The translations under genes and the position numbers were made by a program. From contig JAGVVL010000009.1 in assembly GCA_018287875.1 (NCBI GenBank), positions 62,001 to 126,000 on the forward strand: a DNA stretch of 64,000 nt, written 5' to 3'. Below, one piece after another: positions 30,801-43,243 of this stretch (the stretch's first letter is position 1; every line of letters starts with the position of its first letter). Under the pieces are notes generated by a model. It was not told where the DNA came from and searched no databases. It was given only the letters and a program-made list of their open reading frames with translations. Source of the DNA: Nigrospora sphaerica. Taxonomy: Eukaryota; Ascomycota; Sordariomycetes; Amphisphaeriales; Apiosporaceae.

Positions 30801-31687
30801 GGTTCCATGTCCTCTGGGAAGAGTGATCTCTCCATCGCAGCATAGTATCGCATTCTTAGCGTGACGTAAGTCAGCCCCTCGCTGTTCGCAGCCTCGGCAG
30901 CGACGGGATTCTTCAGGAGGGGCAGAATGAGGGAAACCCCAGCCATGACGATTGATGCATACGGCACATCCTTGACGGCTTCCTTGATGAGTTGCTCAGC
31001 CCATGTGACAGCACTAGCCGCTTTAGCCACGACATCGCTCAGGATAATTTCATGACCAAGGACCGTTTTGCGCACTTGCTTTTCCATATGCTGGAGACCC
31101 ATTTTGATAATCTGCTCTAGCCTTTGCTGGCGTGCTGCTGGATCATCGTGGGGAATCAGGTTAGGAACCAGAGCGGCGTTCTGTTTTTCGCTCGCGGACT
31201 GAATGGGCTGGGTGTTGGCTACAGCTGGATTAGCGATAAACATAACATGATAACTGGCAAGCGTACGGTTGAGTGCTTGAGACAGGAGTCTCTCATACTC
31301 GGAGACGAGCCCCCCCTTCTCCTTGGCTAGAATATTAAACGCCCTGTCCCATAGAGAAGGCTCTTTGCCTGCCTCGTCTGGGGCGTTCAGAACGCCACCA
31401 GCGCTGGCTTCAAGACTTGTGTTGCCGACCATGGCAGGCGTACTGACTGGAGTGCTTGTAGGTGGTGACGTTGCACTCGGGGTTTTGGCGGCGGGAAGAG
31501 GATCTTCAAGGTTGATACCACCAGTTAGTCATTCGTACGTACGCCAAACGGTGGGCTGCTAGATACTACCTCTCGTAGAAGACGACGAACCCGGATGAGA
31601 CGTATCATCCTTGCCCCGGGCTTTCTTGGAGTGACGCTGTTTCCTCCATTCTTTCCATGACTCTCTCAGCGATGATTTCTTGTCCAT
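27810..31687 (-). CDS. NACHT-WD40 receptor with NWD-type N-terminal domain (fungal NLR)
   Basis: Three exons: 31687-31570 (MDKKSSLRESWKEWRK), 31503-28922 and 28877-27810, introns 66 and 44 nt, all phases consistent, total 1255 aa. The second intron's acceptor (ATAG at 28878) is chosen because it restores LDASRFLQSHKWGIEKYPLQ before the WD40 domain, as in relatives. Residues about 88-310 match the N-terminal domain of NWD NACHT proteins (SLWDRAFNILAKEK, LVSEYERLL). NACHT has P-loop GDPGKGKT (about 450-457) and Walker B LVIDALDE (about 553-560). Four 42-aa WD40 units follow (WSVAFSPDGRVVASASEDDT), more diverged than those at 3.2-4.2 kb. A cytosolic non-self or self-recognition receptor is the expected role. 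The frame is intact. Confidence 0.9.
28140..28650 (-). repeat. Four 126-bp WD40 units, diverged
   Basis: Tandem units encoding GHS.TVKSVAFSPDGQVVAS-type repeats with KLWDVETGKEKTTL ends. They differ from one another at many silent and coding sites, in contrast to the almost identical array of the 2.9-7.6 kb gene, so exchange between units is older here. Confidence 0.85.
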
Positions 31688-33768
31688 GGAGTCCAGTGTT
31701 GATCTGATGGAATGGCCAGGTTAATGTCGACTTGCAGAGAAAGCCTTGAAACAAGAGCGTCAGTAATGCATGCCGAAGATTGGATCGCGAGGAAATGGAT
31801 TTAGTACGAAACGAGTAGGGGCAGCAAGCAAGGTTGTCTCTTGATTGTAGTGCAGATGGGTCGCGTTCTCGTATTCTTGCCGCGGTACAGATTCCTGAGA
31901 TGACAAGGCGCTCGCGCGGTCGGGACGACGAAGTGATGAAGAGGAGACCAGACCACCATGTGTTCAGCTCGGGCACGGAGATGTCCAGCGTAGCCGCCAG
32001 CTTCGTGCGGGGTTTTGTTCCGTCCTTGGGCAAACCTATGATTGGAGGGCATAGCTATTTCGCGAGGGCTTCCTGAAGGTGGCTATACACGCCACCGCCC
32101 CGCCTCCAAGGTAAGCTTATCCTAGTTTGTACACGAGGAGATGGCGGAGTCGGCGGACTTGGAATCGCGTGACACACAGCCTGGGTCTGCCTTCCCAAGA
32201 TCACCTGCTCAGACTTTGGCTTCGGTGTCCTCGGTACCATACTCCCGAGGATGAACACTGAAAGGTGAAGGTTGGTGGCTCACCTGCTATAGCAGGCAGC
32301 AGGGGTATAGGTAGCTTTGTGGAGGTTCCGGGCCGTCCCTTGTTTTAGAGCGAAACCTTGCCGAAGACAGCTCCACCGTTGCGGGATATATGGGGGGGCA
32401 CGTATCAAGGACCCTTCGTCGGTGCGCCCTGGCGCTGGGTAGAGATGGCTTCTGCGTTAGCCCTGCCGCAAGCGATGGACAAGCTAATCTTCAACGCTAC
32501 CGAGTAGAATAAGGCCTCGCGTGCAGAGTTCGGTTCCCGAAACAGCTCAGCTTCCAGAGCAGTAGAATGACAAGCATCTGGCCGTAGTCTTCGTGTGTTT
32601 GGTTTACAGCCGTGTGCGTAAAGAAATGCGGCGCCCTGGCTCTCCGGAAGCGATTTTTTATTCAAACTATAGTCCGGGCGTAGGCAGCGGCGTGGCGATG
32701 CAGCAGAAGCAATCTAGTTTTGATGGCGATCTGCCTTCGCGGTGGTCTTCGCCTTACGATAAGATGCCCGATCACAGTGATTCCGTTCTTGCAGGCGTGG
32801 TGCTCCGATGGGCTCTCTCCCCTCCAAGGTCACTTCACGGTTGCTAGGTCTGCGTCATGCCATGCCTGGGCCCTCCTTTAACTACTTCTATGCCAAGCAG
32901 TTAGGCAAGTCGACAACGCGTGCGATGCATTACGGCATGTTTGGGACAGACAGCATATAGAGAGTTTTGAGCCGAGCTTTAGATTGGTCATGGCATGCAT
33001 CGAGGCGGGGCAGCAGGACCTGTTCCCTGAAAGTGCGGGCTCGTCCACCAAAAGCGGCTGGCACCCGCTACAAAAACGCGCGAAACAGACGCGTCGACCG
33101 CAACCTACCAGTGTCTTGCTGCTAGGCGCCTGCCCCGTGGACGAGCAAAGACCCGTCGTGCAGCGGCATGCGGCGGCACTGTGCTGCGCGTACTCTTTCG
33201 ACCGAGTAGGTTAACGCTTTCGGTGGTTCGTGTCGCCAGGGGGGGTCTTCATAGGGTAACGCTCCATCTTCCTCCGTGACTCTGTGACCGTCACGTCGTA
33301 GCTAGCCCGTGGCGCTGCTAGCTTCTGCCACGCTGTTTCGATAACCAATGTCTCAGACAAGGCTCAAAACGAAGAGACCACCAACAAGCGATCTTTTTGG
33401 CATAATTTAGCTTGGCCACACTTAGTACGGTTCGGCCTGCAGGGTCCTGGAAGCACGCACAAAGCGTTGCAGCCGTAAATCCGTTGCGAGTTCTGTCGCA
33501 TTCGCACCACATCATAAATATGTGCGAGGCCGGCCTGCCAGGAGTATAGCAGTACATGGCAGTGCAGACCAATAGCCCACGGAAGGCCATGTCAGCAGTA
33601 TGCATAAGTATTCGAGCAAAGCATCAGCCTGCTTGCTGTTTTAGTGGCAGAAAGGGCCACGCAGACCTAAGTTGTCCGTGGTGAAGGCATTCCAAGGTGA
33701 CGGCATACCGAAAAGCACGCAGTTCAATAAGACCCTTACGCAAGGAGCGAGTCCAAAAGGCAACCGAA
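31688..33768. other. About 2 kb with no recognised gene
   Basis: Upstream of the NWD receptor. The first few hundred bases should hold its promoter. Frames up to about 140 aa occur on both strands but none has a domain, a consistent splice structure or a repeat. Nothing further is supported. Confidence 0.45.
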
Positions 33769-34767
33769 TCAATCCGTGGCGCCAGCCCGCTTCAATCTCG
33801 TCAGGAGAAGATCCTCCATTACCAGAACCCATTTTCCGACGTCGGGCATGACCTCGGTGCTGTTAGGGGCGTCCACCTGCTGGCGGACTACATCCATCCA
33901 CTGGCGAATGCCCGACCACTGAAGGATATGCCCCCCGAGCCCATGAGTCTGCCCTTTCCAGACCCGAAAGACGCAATGGATCGTGCCCGAAGGAAAGAAG
34001 ATACTCTGCCCCGGCTTCAAAACCCAGTAGCGCCATGGCTGCCCTTCATCGTACTGCTCCGCGTTGTTCCTCCACGCGGCGCGTTGGTCGTCCGTTGGAC
34101 GCGCCATCCATGCGAACCCGAACAGGCCTTCCTGGATGGTGATCCACGTCGCCAGGCCGTGGCTGTCCGTGTGCGCAGCGGTGCAGTGGCCTCCTTCGGA
34201 CAGGAGCACCCAGTGCTCAATCTCGCGTCACTCCGTCCACTCGGCGCAATGCGTCACGACTCTCTCGGCGCTGTCCCCGTGCAGTACTTTGTCGCGTATG
34301 CAGGCTAGAAGCTGGCAGTTCCGTCCTGTCACAAAGTCGGGAAGGGTAGAAGGGAGGGGGCAACGGCAGTCAAGGACATTCCATGGGTTGTCCGGTTCTT
34401 CCTCGAAAAGACACCGCTCGCGGACCTGCTGCATGGTACGTAGCTTGTACGAGCATTGGTTCATATCCAGAAAGGCGATCTAGACAGAAACACTCTGATC
34501 ATTATCCTCCATCCATTCGAAGAACTCCGGAATCTGTTGGGCGGGATTTTTCCACTGGAAGTGTTTCTATCCCTCCGTGATAAGAGGTACATTAGGTGCA
34601 GTCTCGTCGAGGAGAGCCTTGGCCTCGGCTCCATCCAAAAGATGCAACTCGAGAAGCCCGTTATTTGGGTCGACAACAGGGTGCTTGCCATTTTCTAGAA
34701 TTGGGAGCAGGCTACGGGCGGTGTGCGTACCTCGGCTGGTCGACTCTGCCTTCGCTTCTTGGCGCAT
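33769..34767 (-). pseudogene. JmjC-like (cupin fold) protein relic with three in-frame stops
   Basis: Three open frames in one phase, 34767-34567, 34464-34228 and 34209-33769, read as one protein of about 330 aa if three stops are passed: TAG at 34567-34569, TAG at 34480-34482 and TGA at 34228-34230. The C-terminal part has the fungal JmjC-type pattern: LLSEGGHCTAAHTDSHGLAT with an HxD metal motif (H.D), GLFGFAWMARPTDDQRAAW, YWVLKPGQSIFFPSGTIHCV with the distal His, and GGHILQWS. Family members are Fe(II)/2-oxoglutarate oxygenases. A basic segment at 34785-35009 (PVKRQRAASLPAKPS) may be the N-terminus in another frame. TAG fits CAG to TAG, and TGA fits TGG or CGA to TGA. Confidence 0.75.
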
Positions 34768-36370
34768 TTCGAAGACGGCCTGGGTCAGATATGCCTCGTC
34801 CGCCCCCAGTCATATCCATGATCTGCACCGGCAGCATATGCCAGACCCATGCGAACATCCAACTCCGGTATAGGACGGGAGGTCTGCTGTCGTTTGGGCG
34901 TATGGAAGTGCGAGGGTTTTGCCGGAAGCGAGGCTGCGCGTTGCCTTTTGACAGGCATCCTGGAGGCCTCTCTTGATGCTCCTGGGTCCTTGGCCGATGG
35001 TTCCACCATTGGACTGTTCGCTACCGCGATTGGAAGCCGGCTAGGAAGTGTTTACAGTCGTTCGATGTCCAGTCCGCACTTCGCCGAGGACGCAGCAGGG
35101 CCATGTTACGCACTGCCTGAACGTCGGGTTATTCTGGACGCCCTACTTCGCCAGTGGGAGAGCGATGGCGAATTAGGTAGCATTTGCGACTCCAGGAATC
35201 GTACGTGGTCTTCCTTAGCTGTCTTACGAAGACTCCTCCGTAGCGGAGTCCTAGAGGCCGTTACACCGCTCAGGCCAGGAGTGGTGTCGCGATTTATGTC
35301 TTAGCCGTCCCTCTTAGCAGTGATGTCGCCTGACACGCTTATTCGATCCGTTTCCAGCGTCCCTTTAGGGGAACCCGAATTCAAAGTGCTTGTGATATCA
35401 GCTGCATCTGGGGTGGATGCCTCCGTGGCATCCGTACCGCTCCTTCTTAGCTCGCCTGCGATCTCAATGCTTAGCCTCGCATAGGAGGGATGCGTCATAT
35501 GAACACCAAGATCCTGCGCGCCCGCGACAAGGCCTTGATAGGGGCTAGCCACAGCTTATTCTTCCAGGAAAAACAACCCATACTAGTCGAAGCCGTAGCC
35601 ATCCGGCAGTTGATCTACACTTAGTGCCATGAACGGTAATGGCGCGTTATCAGGGTCCTTATCCTTCACGTAAGGGCGATTAGTTGTCCAGGACTTCACA
35701 TTAATCAGATCCGTCGGTTAGAGCGGCTGCATGATTCTATGTCGGACCTTCGGGGTTAATTATGTGCGCCGGCACGTAAGCTATTGAAATCAGTGCAATG
35801 CGTCCGTCACCCAGTTTTGATATTTCGTTGCCGCGATAGCGAGTTGTATCACAAAGTGGATACTCCTCTCTGCAGCGGAATAGTGTTGAATGAAGTTCTC
35901 GCCCCAGACCCCTGCTACCTTATTTAACACTTTCACGAGCCGGACTTGACTCCTCTGCCCGGAGGCCGCCGTCCTAGTGAATCGCCGCCATTCTGCATCC
36001 AGCCTCGCAGATTCGTTATAGAGGTAGACTTCCCGAAAGCTAGTTGGTAGCATGCAAACTCGATCTGTACTAGGTTTTTCTTGATGAACAACTCATCGCG
36101 CTTGCGTACACACAGAGCATATTTCTCGTTCTCACTTTCGCAAAAAACAAGGTTCTCAATGAACTGCTTCCACTCGGTTGCTTTCGGGTTTCCTAATACA
36201 ATGAGAATGTTTTTGTGTCCTGTGTCATGAGGAGGGTCCAGTCTTGCGTCCATCGTAGCGCCTTCAGAGAACGGTCGTTCAGAAAGAGTGTCGTTGGAAA
36301 GAGTGTCGTTGGAAAGGGTGTTGTTGCAATAAGGTTAATAACGGAGGTATGGTCACACTAGCCCTTTAAG

Positions 36371-36394
36371 GCAGTCATACAGGTGTATGACTGC
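36371..36394. repeat. 24-bp palindrome
   Basis: GCAGTCATACA and its exact reverse complement TGTATGACTGC separated by GG. It sits in an otherwise empty region and could be an operator-like site or a mobile-element end. Confidence 0.5.
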
Positions 36395-37939
36395 TCCACA
36401 GCGGGGAATGATTGTCATGAATCCGCTATTGTCGGTAGGCCTGTGCTTACAGTCTAATGCCAAGACATCCGCTCACTCGGAGCGGAACAACTCTACAGCG
36501 CAATACCTGAGACGCGACGAACCCTCAGCGGCATCACGACGTGGTTCGTGCACAACTGTGCAACTCAGGTTGGGCGATGAAGCGCATCCAGCATCACCAG
36601 ACCACGCCATCTTCGTGGGGACGCAGCGCTACGCCCAGAGTTCCGGCTGCATCGCTCCCGACCTTGGTGGATGGAGGGCCAGTCATTGCAGCTTGAAGAG
36701 CTGGGTAAGACCCAGCACCGCCCTCAACGGAAATGGCAACGCGCTTCGCAATCGGGCCGCGGCCATGGGCGTGGGGCGTTCCATGCCTGGCTACCGCCGG
36801 GCGAGGCGGTCATTACTAATGGCCCTCATGTCCATCGCCGTGCCCATCTCGTAGACACATCTAGGCGGCCGTAACTACCAGCGCAAAGGACAGCGGCCGA
36901 GACCCGAACCGTAATGTTGACACACCCGGCCCCCGGGCAGGGTGCAGTGGCCTACCATGACGCCAGCGGGCTACGTGGGGCATGACACAACAAGATAGCA
37001 GGCTGGGAAGAGATGGGCGGTCGTCTTGAAGCAGCGTCATCAGATAGTGCACATGCTTTTATGTTTTGCGTTACATTCTAATAAAACAAGATTCGTACCG
37101 TCCTGGTCACCGCCGAATGTATACCCGCGTAACCTATGCTGCGCCTGCCCCCTCGCGAAAGGAGGATACATAATACGACAGATCCTGGGCCATAAGGAGG
37201 AAAAGGATAAATAAGATCAGTAGAAAGATGGAAAGTAATATCCTCAATCTGTAGATGCACCATTCGCAGCCAGCTGGAGTGATGGTGGCATCCTGTCTTC
37301 GACTTAACAACAGTCAGCAGCTCGTTCTGGCGGTATTTCCGATCAACGGTCAGCTCGACGCCACGTGACGGATCACTTCCATCGAACCTGAAAGTACTAT
37401 TATAGAGACCAAAGAGCCCTGGTACTTCATGTTTGCGCTAGTGTACGACTGGCCCCGTTCCCCCGTGTCTCGTGCAGTATCAGAAATAGCGAAGCAAACA
37501 TTGGACGCGGTGTCAACCACATACGAAGGTAGGATAGGGATGTCAATGAAGCTTTCCGCCCTTCCCTGAGCTACGGGCCTGCATGGCCCCCGCCAGAAGA
37601 GACCAGAGTATACGAACAAGAAAGTATGTGTATGTTGCGGTCTTTCCTCGCGCCAGAGAATGGGTAACTCATAGAGGAATGACCGAGGCGACCAGACAGG
37701 GAGTCTAAGCCCGGCCGCTCGAAGCAGGTCCGGGTCGGCAATTGTAGCATAGGCTTGTCGTGGACCTGGTAACGTGTTCCCCTACAATACTGGTCTGCTC
37801 CGCAACGATAATCGCCCGAGTTCGTAGCGTAGCGAGCCGAGCCATAGGGCCAACCCGCACTTACGGCAACCACCCGCATCCATGCCTTAAGACCCACCTC
37901 TTCAATTATTAGTGTTACGCCCACCATGACTAATAGTCA

Positions 37940-38095
37940 CGGCTCCAGGCTCCCAATGGCCTAGAGGAACTCTAGGCTTCTTCATTCCCCCCCTGCACGG
38001 GTCCCGTCTCTTACTTGACGGCTCTTCTTTTCTTGGCGGCTCCAAATAGGCGCACGGGCCACAGTAGGTGACACCTACTGTGACCCGTGCGAGAC
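37940..38095. mobile_element. MITE-like fragment with nested palindromes, copy 1
   Basis: Contains a perfect stem GCCTAGAG-GAA-CTCTAGGC (37959-37977) and a 39-bp near-perfect palindrome (38051-38089; 18 of 19 positions pair around GTG-A-CAC). Blocks GGCCTAGAGGAAC, TAGGCTT.TTCAT.CCCC and AATAGGCGCACGGG recur in the same order at 44685-44755. No coding capacity. Likely a non-autonomous element or an element end. Confidence 0.5.
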
Positions 38096-39038
38096 CCCCA
38101 CTTCACGTGGGGCCCGTTTGCTACTTCAGAAGCTGCTGTCCATGGTAGATGTCCCGTTTCGCCACCACCGCCATCATAACACGTCCCGACACGACCATTT
38201 GGCGTACAGAGACGTCGGGGTTCTCTGATGAAAGCAAAAGCCGGAAGCAGCTTGCTGTACAAGCTGCCCGAGCCAACCTGGGTCAATCGTGAGCCTAGGG
38301 TTAAAACATCGTATTTATCTGTGAGCAATAAAATATATTCTGTCACTTTCCTAACATTTTGTCTTCCGAATGTCAAACAAGCTATCTCGGGTTATTCCTT
38401 AGCTAGATACATACACGAATAGTAGCAACAGTACTTTTGTATACGCAAACCGCCGAATTGGACGACCGTCCGACGTCCCGGCCGGCTCCTCCGAGGCCCG
38501 ACTCCCGATGTGCGCGGCGTCTGACTAGCTGCAGTCAACCCGTCACGCTCCGAACGTAATGGACCGATTGCGTCGTCATCCCTCATCGAGAATATCAATG
38601 GATCGACACCAACAGAAATCAGGATAAGCCTGGATAGGAATTGAGACTTGTAGCATAAGGAGCGGCCTTCGGCGTTGTGATGGGCATATGACGGTCCAGG
38701 TACACATATGAGAAGTTAATGCAACGCCGCAAGAGCCCATGAACTAAGAAACATATGAAACGCTACAGCTTGAAGGCTCGTGTGAGATCTAACCATATCC
38801 TGGGTGGCCAAAGACTTTCCCAAAGGTGACTGGCAGCCCCCACAGGCTTATAGGCCAGCCTCTGGGTACTTTTCCATCATCGGTAATCGCAATCGGATCC
38901 CTCGCAGCCCAGTAGTCTCACAGTTTGCGGCATTCGACATATTCTTCAACTTAATTGCCAATGGCTATAAGTTTGTATTAGAACAGCATGAAGCATGCAT
39001 ACCTGTCTTAGACTTTGGGGCTAACTTGCATGCTCCGT

Positions 39039-42000
39039 CTAGTTCGACTTTGACCCTGGTGAGCTCCGACTGAGAAAGAACTGCAGCTCTTTTATGACAT
39101 CAGGGTGGCCTATACCCTGCGCTAAAGATAGCGCCGTCTTTCCGTCGTCAGTTCTCGTTCTTGGATCAGAGCCCTCTTCAAGAAGGGTTCTGACGAGTTG
39201 AACATGAGAATAAGACACAGCCCAGTATAGTGCAGTTTTGCCATTGGGATCCCGGTCCTCTGGGTCGACCAAGCCGGTCGACAGAAGCGCCCTGAGAGTA
39301 TTTGGGTTGTCTCGCTCGACAGCCCATGCCAATGGACTCCATCCGTTGTTGTCCTTTTGGTTCACACCAGTGCAACCACTCTTCAACAGAAGTTGAACTG
39401 TATCTGCCTTTCCACCTCCACACGCCCATGAAATAGCATTTCTTCCACTGTGGTCGGTTTTGTCTTTGTTGAGGATCCGTTTTCGGATGAGTGTGCGAAT
39501 GGCCTCGTTTTGGCCGTTGCGTGCGGCCCATATCAGTGGTGATTGACCTTGGTGATCGTCAAGGTCAGCATCCACCCGCTTGTCATCCAAGAGGGCTTTT
39601 AGGCATGCTTTCATGCCATCACTCGCAGCCCATGATACAGCCGTCCGACCGACGTTGTCTTGGTGGTTAGGATTAACGTTCGGCTGCTTCAACATATCGA
39701 GGACGATCCCTGCGTAACCTCCACCCGCAGCCCACAACAATGGGGTCGCGCCAGAATGGTCAGCAAGGTCTGGCTTGCATCTCCCAGTACTTAGGAGTAG
39801 CTTCACGACCTGGTCATATCCGTGCCTGCATGCCAGTGATAGCGCAGAGCGACCATTCTCGTCGACTGAATTTACATCAATGCGCTCGTCGTTCAAAAGC
39901 GCTATCAAACATTCAGAGTGGCCTCGGGCAGCTGCGCCTATGAAAGATGTTTGACTAGCAGACCTGTAGGCATTCGGGTCTGCGGCGGCTGAGAGAAGAA
40001 GCTGGACAGCCTTGGAATGGTTGTTGATAGCTGCCCAAAATAACGCTGCATCTTTCCTTCCCTGGGATACATGCGTTCCTTCAGTCAGGAATTCAGCAAC
40101 AACCTCGTCGAGACCAAAGTAAGCAGCCAGCTCCAGTGTATCAGAAGGTGGCGATGCAATGGTTTCCGTGGCTTTCGATTGCAGCCAAAAATATTTCAGC
40201 CAGTTGGATGAGATGCAAGAATCGGTCTCCAAGAGGCGTCTGGCTGCTTCTTTCAATTGTAGCGGCGCAATTGTTTGGCACTTGGCGTAATGGTTTGCCC
40301 AATTGTGGGAGGCGTAATCGTAGAATTGATGCCTTTGAGCAATGGAGCTACAGCGCTCATGGGCTAAAACTCTGGACTCCAGAAACATTGCTTCGATCCC
40401 AAGAGTTTCTTCTGGTTCCAAATCCTCTTCCTTGAAAATTTGAAAATCATCGGATATGTCAGAGCCCGTCTCGTCTGGAGAGTCGTCCAGTGTGAAAAGA
40501 TCCGCCGAGAAGTCATCAAGAGCCAAGTACTGAATGCATGCTTCGGCAAGAGTCAAGGCCACCTCTTCTGGGGTTGAAGAGAACATTGGAGCGATTTTGG
40601 TGCTTTCCGATTTGTGAGCTGTCAGGAACTCCTTGGCCGATTGATGGATCAGCGATACTTTGGATCCCGAGACCCTGACAAGGGAGCCAAGAATACCTTG
40701 CAAGGTCCGGGTCATAGATGGCTGGAGATCCGCCTCGACGTCCTTCTCGTTGCGATGAGCCGGGTCTAGTGTGAACGCGATGTTGATCTCGGGCAACCTC
40801 AACGACCTGGAACTTCCAAGCAGTAGACCAAGAAGCTTGAATGCCGCCGCCCGATGTTCTGCCGGTATAGAATAAAGGAAGCTATGATAGGTTGCCCGTA
40901 GGTCTGCTGGGATCTCGTCGACGAGTTTTCTGAAGTTCTTGGTCGATATGAGGAAGTGGTTTTCCAAGGACGACAAGACCATGTGGACCCATAGAAAGGT
41001 TCGGTCAGCTTTGGTGAGCAAGGACTGGTGAAGGTACTGTTTTGTTTCTGATGAGAGACGGTATCTTTCAGCAACCTCGTGAACCCTTTGGCCAATGTAG
41101 ATCTCTAGGTCTCTAGTGTAGGCATCCCCAGCTTCGTCGATTGACAGGCGATGGTTCTGAAAGTATCCCCAGGATCGATCGGATCCCGGAAAATACGGTC
41201 GGCTGCTCAAAATGAATTTAATTGATCGCCCATTCTCAAAGGCGATACCGGGGCTTTGCATCATATCATGTATTGACACCAGAAGCTCGTGCCGGGTCGT
41301 TGCTTCGCATTCGTCCAGCGCGTCAATGATGATGAAGAGCGACCCCGATTTTGGATCGCTCACGATTCGCTGGAACACGTTCCATAACGCTGCAAACGAA
41401 TGGGCCAAACCGGCACCCAGGAGCTCGAAAGCTTTTTTCGCGTAATGGACCAAAGACCGATGTGCGGTGAGGAGTTGAAATATCAGCCCAAGAAGAACCG
41501 CCTTTCCATCCTTTTGCTTGTTGATCTTGTCGTCGCAAAAATACGTGTAGACGTTGGGTTTCTCAGAGTCGGCTTGGGTCTGTCGGAGGTGGTCCATCAA
41601 AAATGAAGACAAGGTTGTCTTGCCAGAGCCAGGATGCCCGGTGAGCCACAGCACGGCGGCGCTGGTCGCAGCTCGCCATGAAGAAAACAAAGGATGGGAC
41701 AGGATCCATTGGAAGGTACCTTTGGCCGGTTTTGGCAACGATCTTAGATAATCGGCCACATCATAGACACGGAACAAAGTCACGCACTCTTTCTCCGTCA
41801 TGGACAGTGCTGAAAGAACTGGTCAGTCGATATCCACCTCCATGATCCTGCAAAACGTACAGCGGCTAGAAGAATGTGTATCAGAGCGTTCTTTGGATTG
41901 GATGGGAGTGAAGCGTTTGAGTGCCATCTCTCTTATGTGGTAGAGAACCAACTTATAGCCGTCTGTGTTCCCAGGAAACCTGCATATATCGCGGTGGTTC

Positions 42001-43022
42001 TCGAAGAGGGGAACCAACACCTCGTGAGGGATTCCTATGCAGGCCGAGGACTCTTCAACAATCTGCAAATGCATGAACTTCTGAACTTCCAATTTCCGGC
42101 GATATGGCCGATGGGTAAGGCTGGGCACTCACCAGTGAACGAAGGGGTGGGGTTGGGGCAGTCTCGTAAAATGTGACAACATCAAGGTCTTCCAATCGTT
42201 GTCTTACTGACACAGAGAGCTGGTGCAGCACTGCTGAGTCATATTTCAAAATGTCCAACAGATCGGTACGAATGGTAGGAGAAGCCGAGCATAGATTGAT
42301 GATCATTCCCACGACCGTCCCGACGTCAGCGATTTTGCTTCCCTGGTGAGGCGTGCCGAGAAACATGACGCCATTGACGGCCTTCAAGATTGATCCGTAT
42401 TGCTTGTTCTCTTCATGGGCAATGACCAGGGCCTTAGCTAGTTAGGGTTCTGCCAGGGAAGACCGTTCGGTGTGGGAGGGAGGTAGCTCACCTGTTTGCA
42501 CACGATACCGCCGAGACTGTGGCAAACGAAAATCACCGGTCGCATTGCCTATTAAGTCCAGTTGTCAATCGCATCATCAGTCAAACAGCTTGTGTGGTAT
42601 CCTACCTCTTTGGATTGGGCCTGCATACTCTGGACTGAACTGAGTAGTCTCCTAGAGTAGTCACGAACAGTGGCATAGGAAGAATTGAAGGCAACCTGCG
42701 AGGGGTAGCCGTAGGTGAATACCCGACTGCCGGGGAGACACTCGGGTAGGAGATCCCGCAGCCAGAAAGTTCCGTTCGCGTGGGTCCATGTTGTGAATGC
42801 GTCGCCGTTCAAACCATGGATTGCAACGATATCGACATTGAACTGTTGGGTTTCTGGCGTGGTAGACACCTTTCCAACAGGGAACAAGCCAAACTTTTCG
42901 GTTCGTCCCTCGGTTGATAGGTTGCCGTCATTGGGCACTGTGATGAGCGCGGCTTCGCCATTCACAGGCCGTGTTGACGACTGACCAAACCTCTTCTTGA
43001 ATTGTCGTGTAAGCTTATGCAT
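39039..43022 (-). CDS. SesB-like hydrolase - NACHT - ankyrin receptor (fungal NLR/STAND)
   Basis: Five exons: 43022-42606, 42548-42492, 42432-42133, 42062-41861 and 41809-39039, introns 57, 59, 70 and 51 nt, phases consistent, 1248 aa. The hydrolase part has DIVAIHGLNGDAFTTW with SRVFTYGYPS, nucleophile motif CHSLGG (Ser about 150; Cys replaces the usual Gly) and VMFLGTPHQGS, followed by IGIPHEVLVPLFENHRDICR, which marks the end of this domain in relatives. NACHT has P-loop GHPGSGKT (about 383-390) and Walker B IIIDALDE (about 485-492). About ten ankyrin repeats follow from residue 890 on (GATPLLWAAGGGYAGIV; GRTAVSWAASDG), well diverged from each other. Expected role: cytosolic recognition receptor that couples ligand sensing to hydrolase activity. 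The frame is intact. Confidence 0.9.
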
Positions 43023-43243
43023 TTTGGATCGAAAAGCAATGTGTTAGTTTGGTATTCACCGGGTCAAGTGGTGGTTCAATGTCTGCCAGCCTCCTCTCCG
43101 TTATTTATTGATGTGAGGGGTATGATGCCCCGCGTCTGGGTACGCAGAGGCCCCGGGGCCGAGCCCACAAATTTACAAGGGTACAACGAATAGGTGGATG
43201 TTGTGGTAAGCTGGCGGTTACGAGCGGGGCTCGACGCCACACA

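Larger units (their letters stand above)
35010..39038. other. About 4 kb of gene-poor DNA
   Basis: Between the JmjC relic and the ankyrin receptor. At 35790-36253 (-) two overlapping frames share protein-like stretches (LFIKKNLVQIEFACYQLAFG; SQVRLVKVLNKVAGVWGENF) that look like a frameshifted unknown protein of about 150 aa; I do not recognise the family. A 24-bp palindrome lies at 36371-36394 and a MITE-like repeat at 37940-38095. Direct 16-bp repeats based on AGAGTGTCGTTGGAA occur near 36283-36320. The rest, including 36400-37900 and 38100-39038, shows nothing convincing. Confidence 0.4.
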
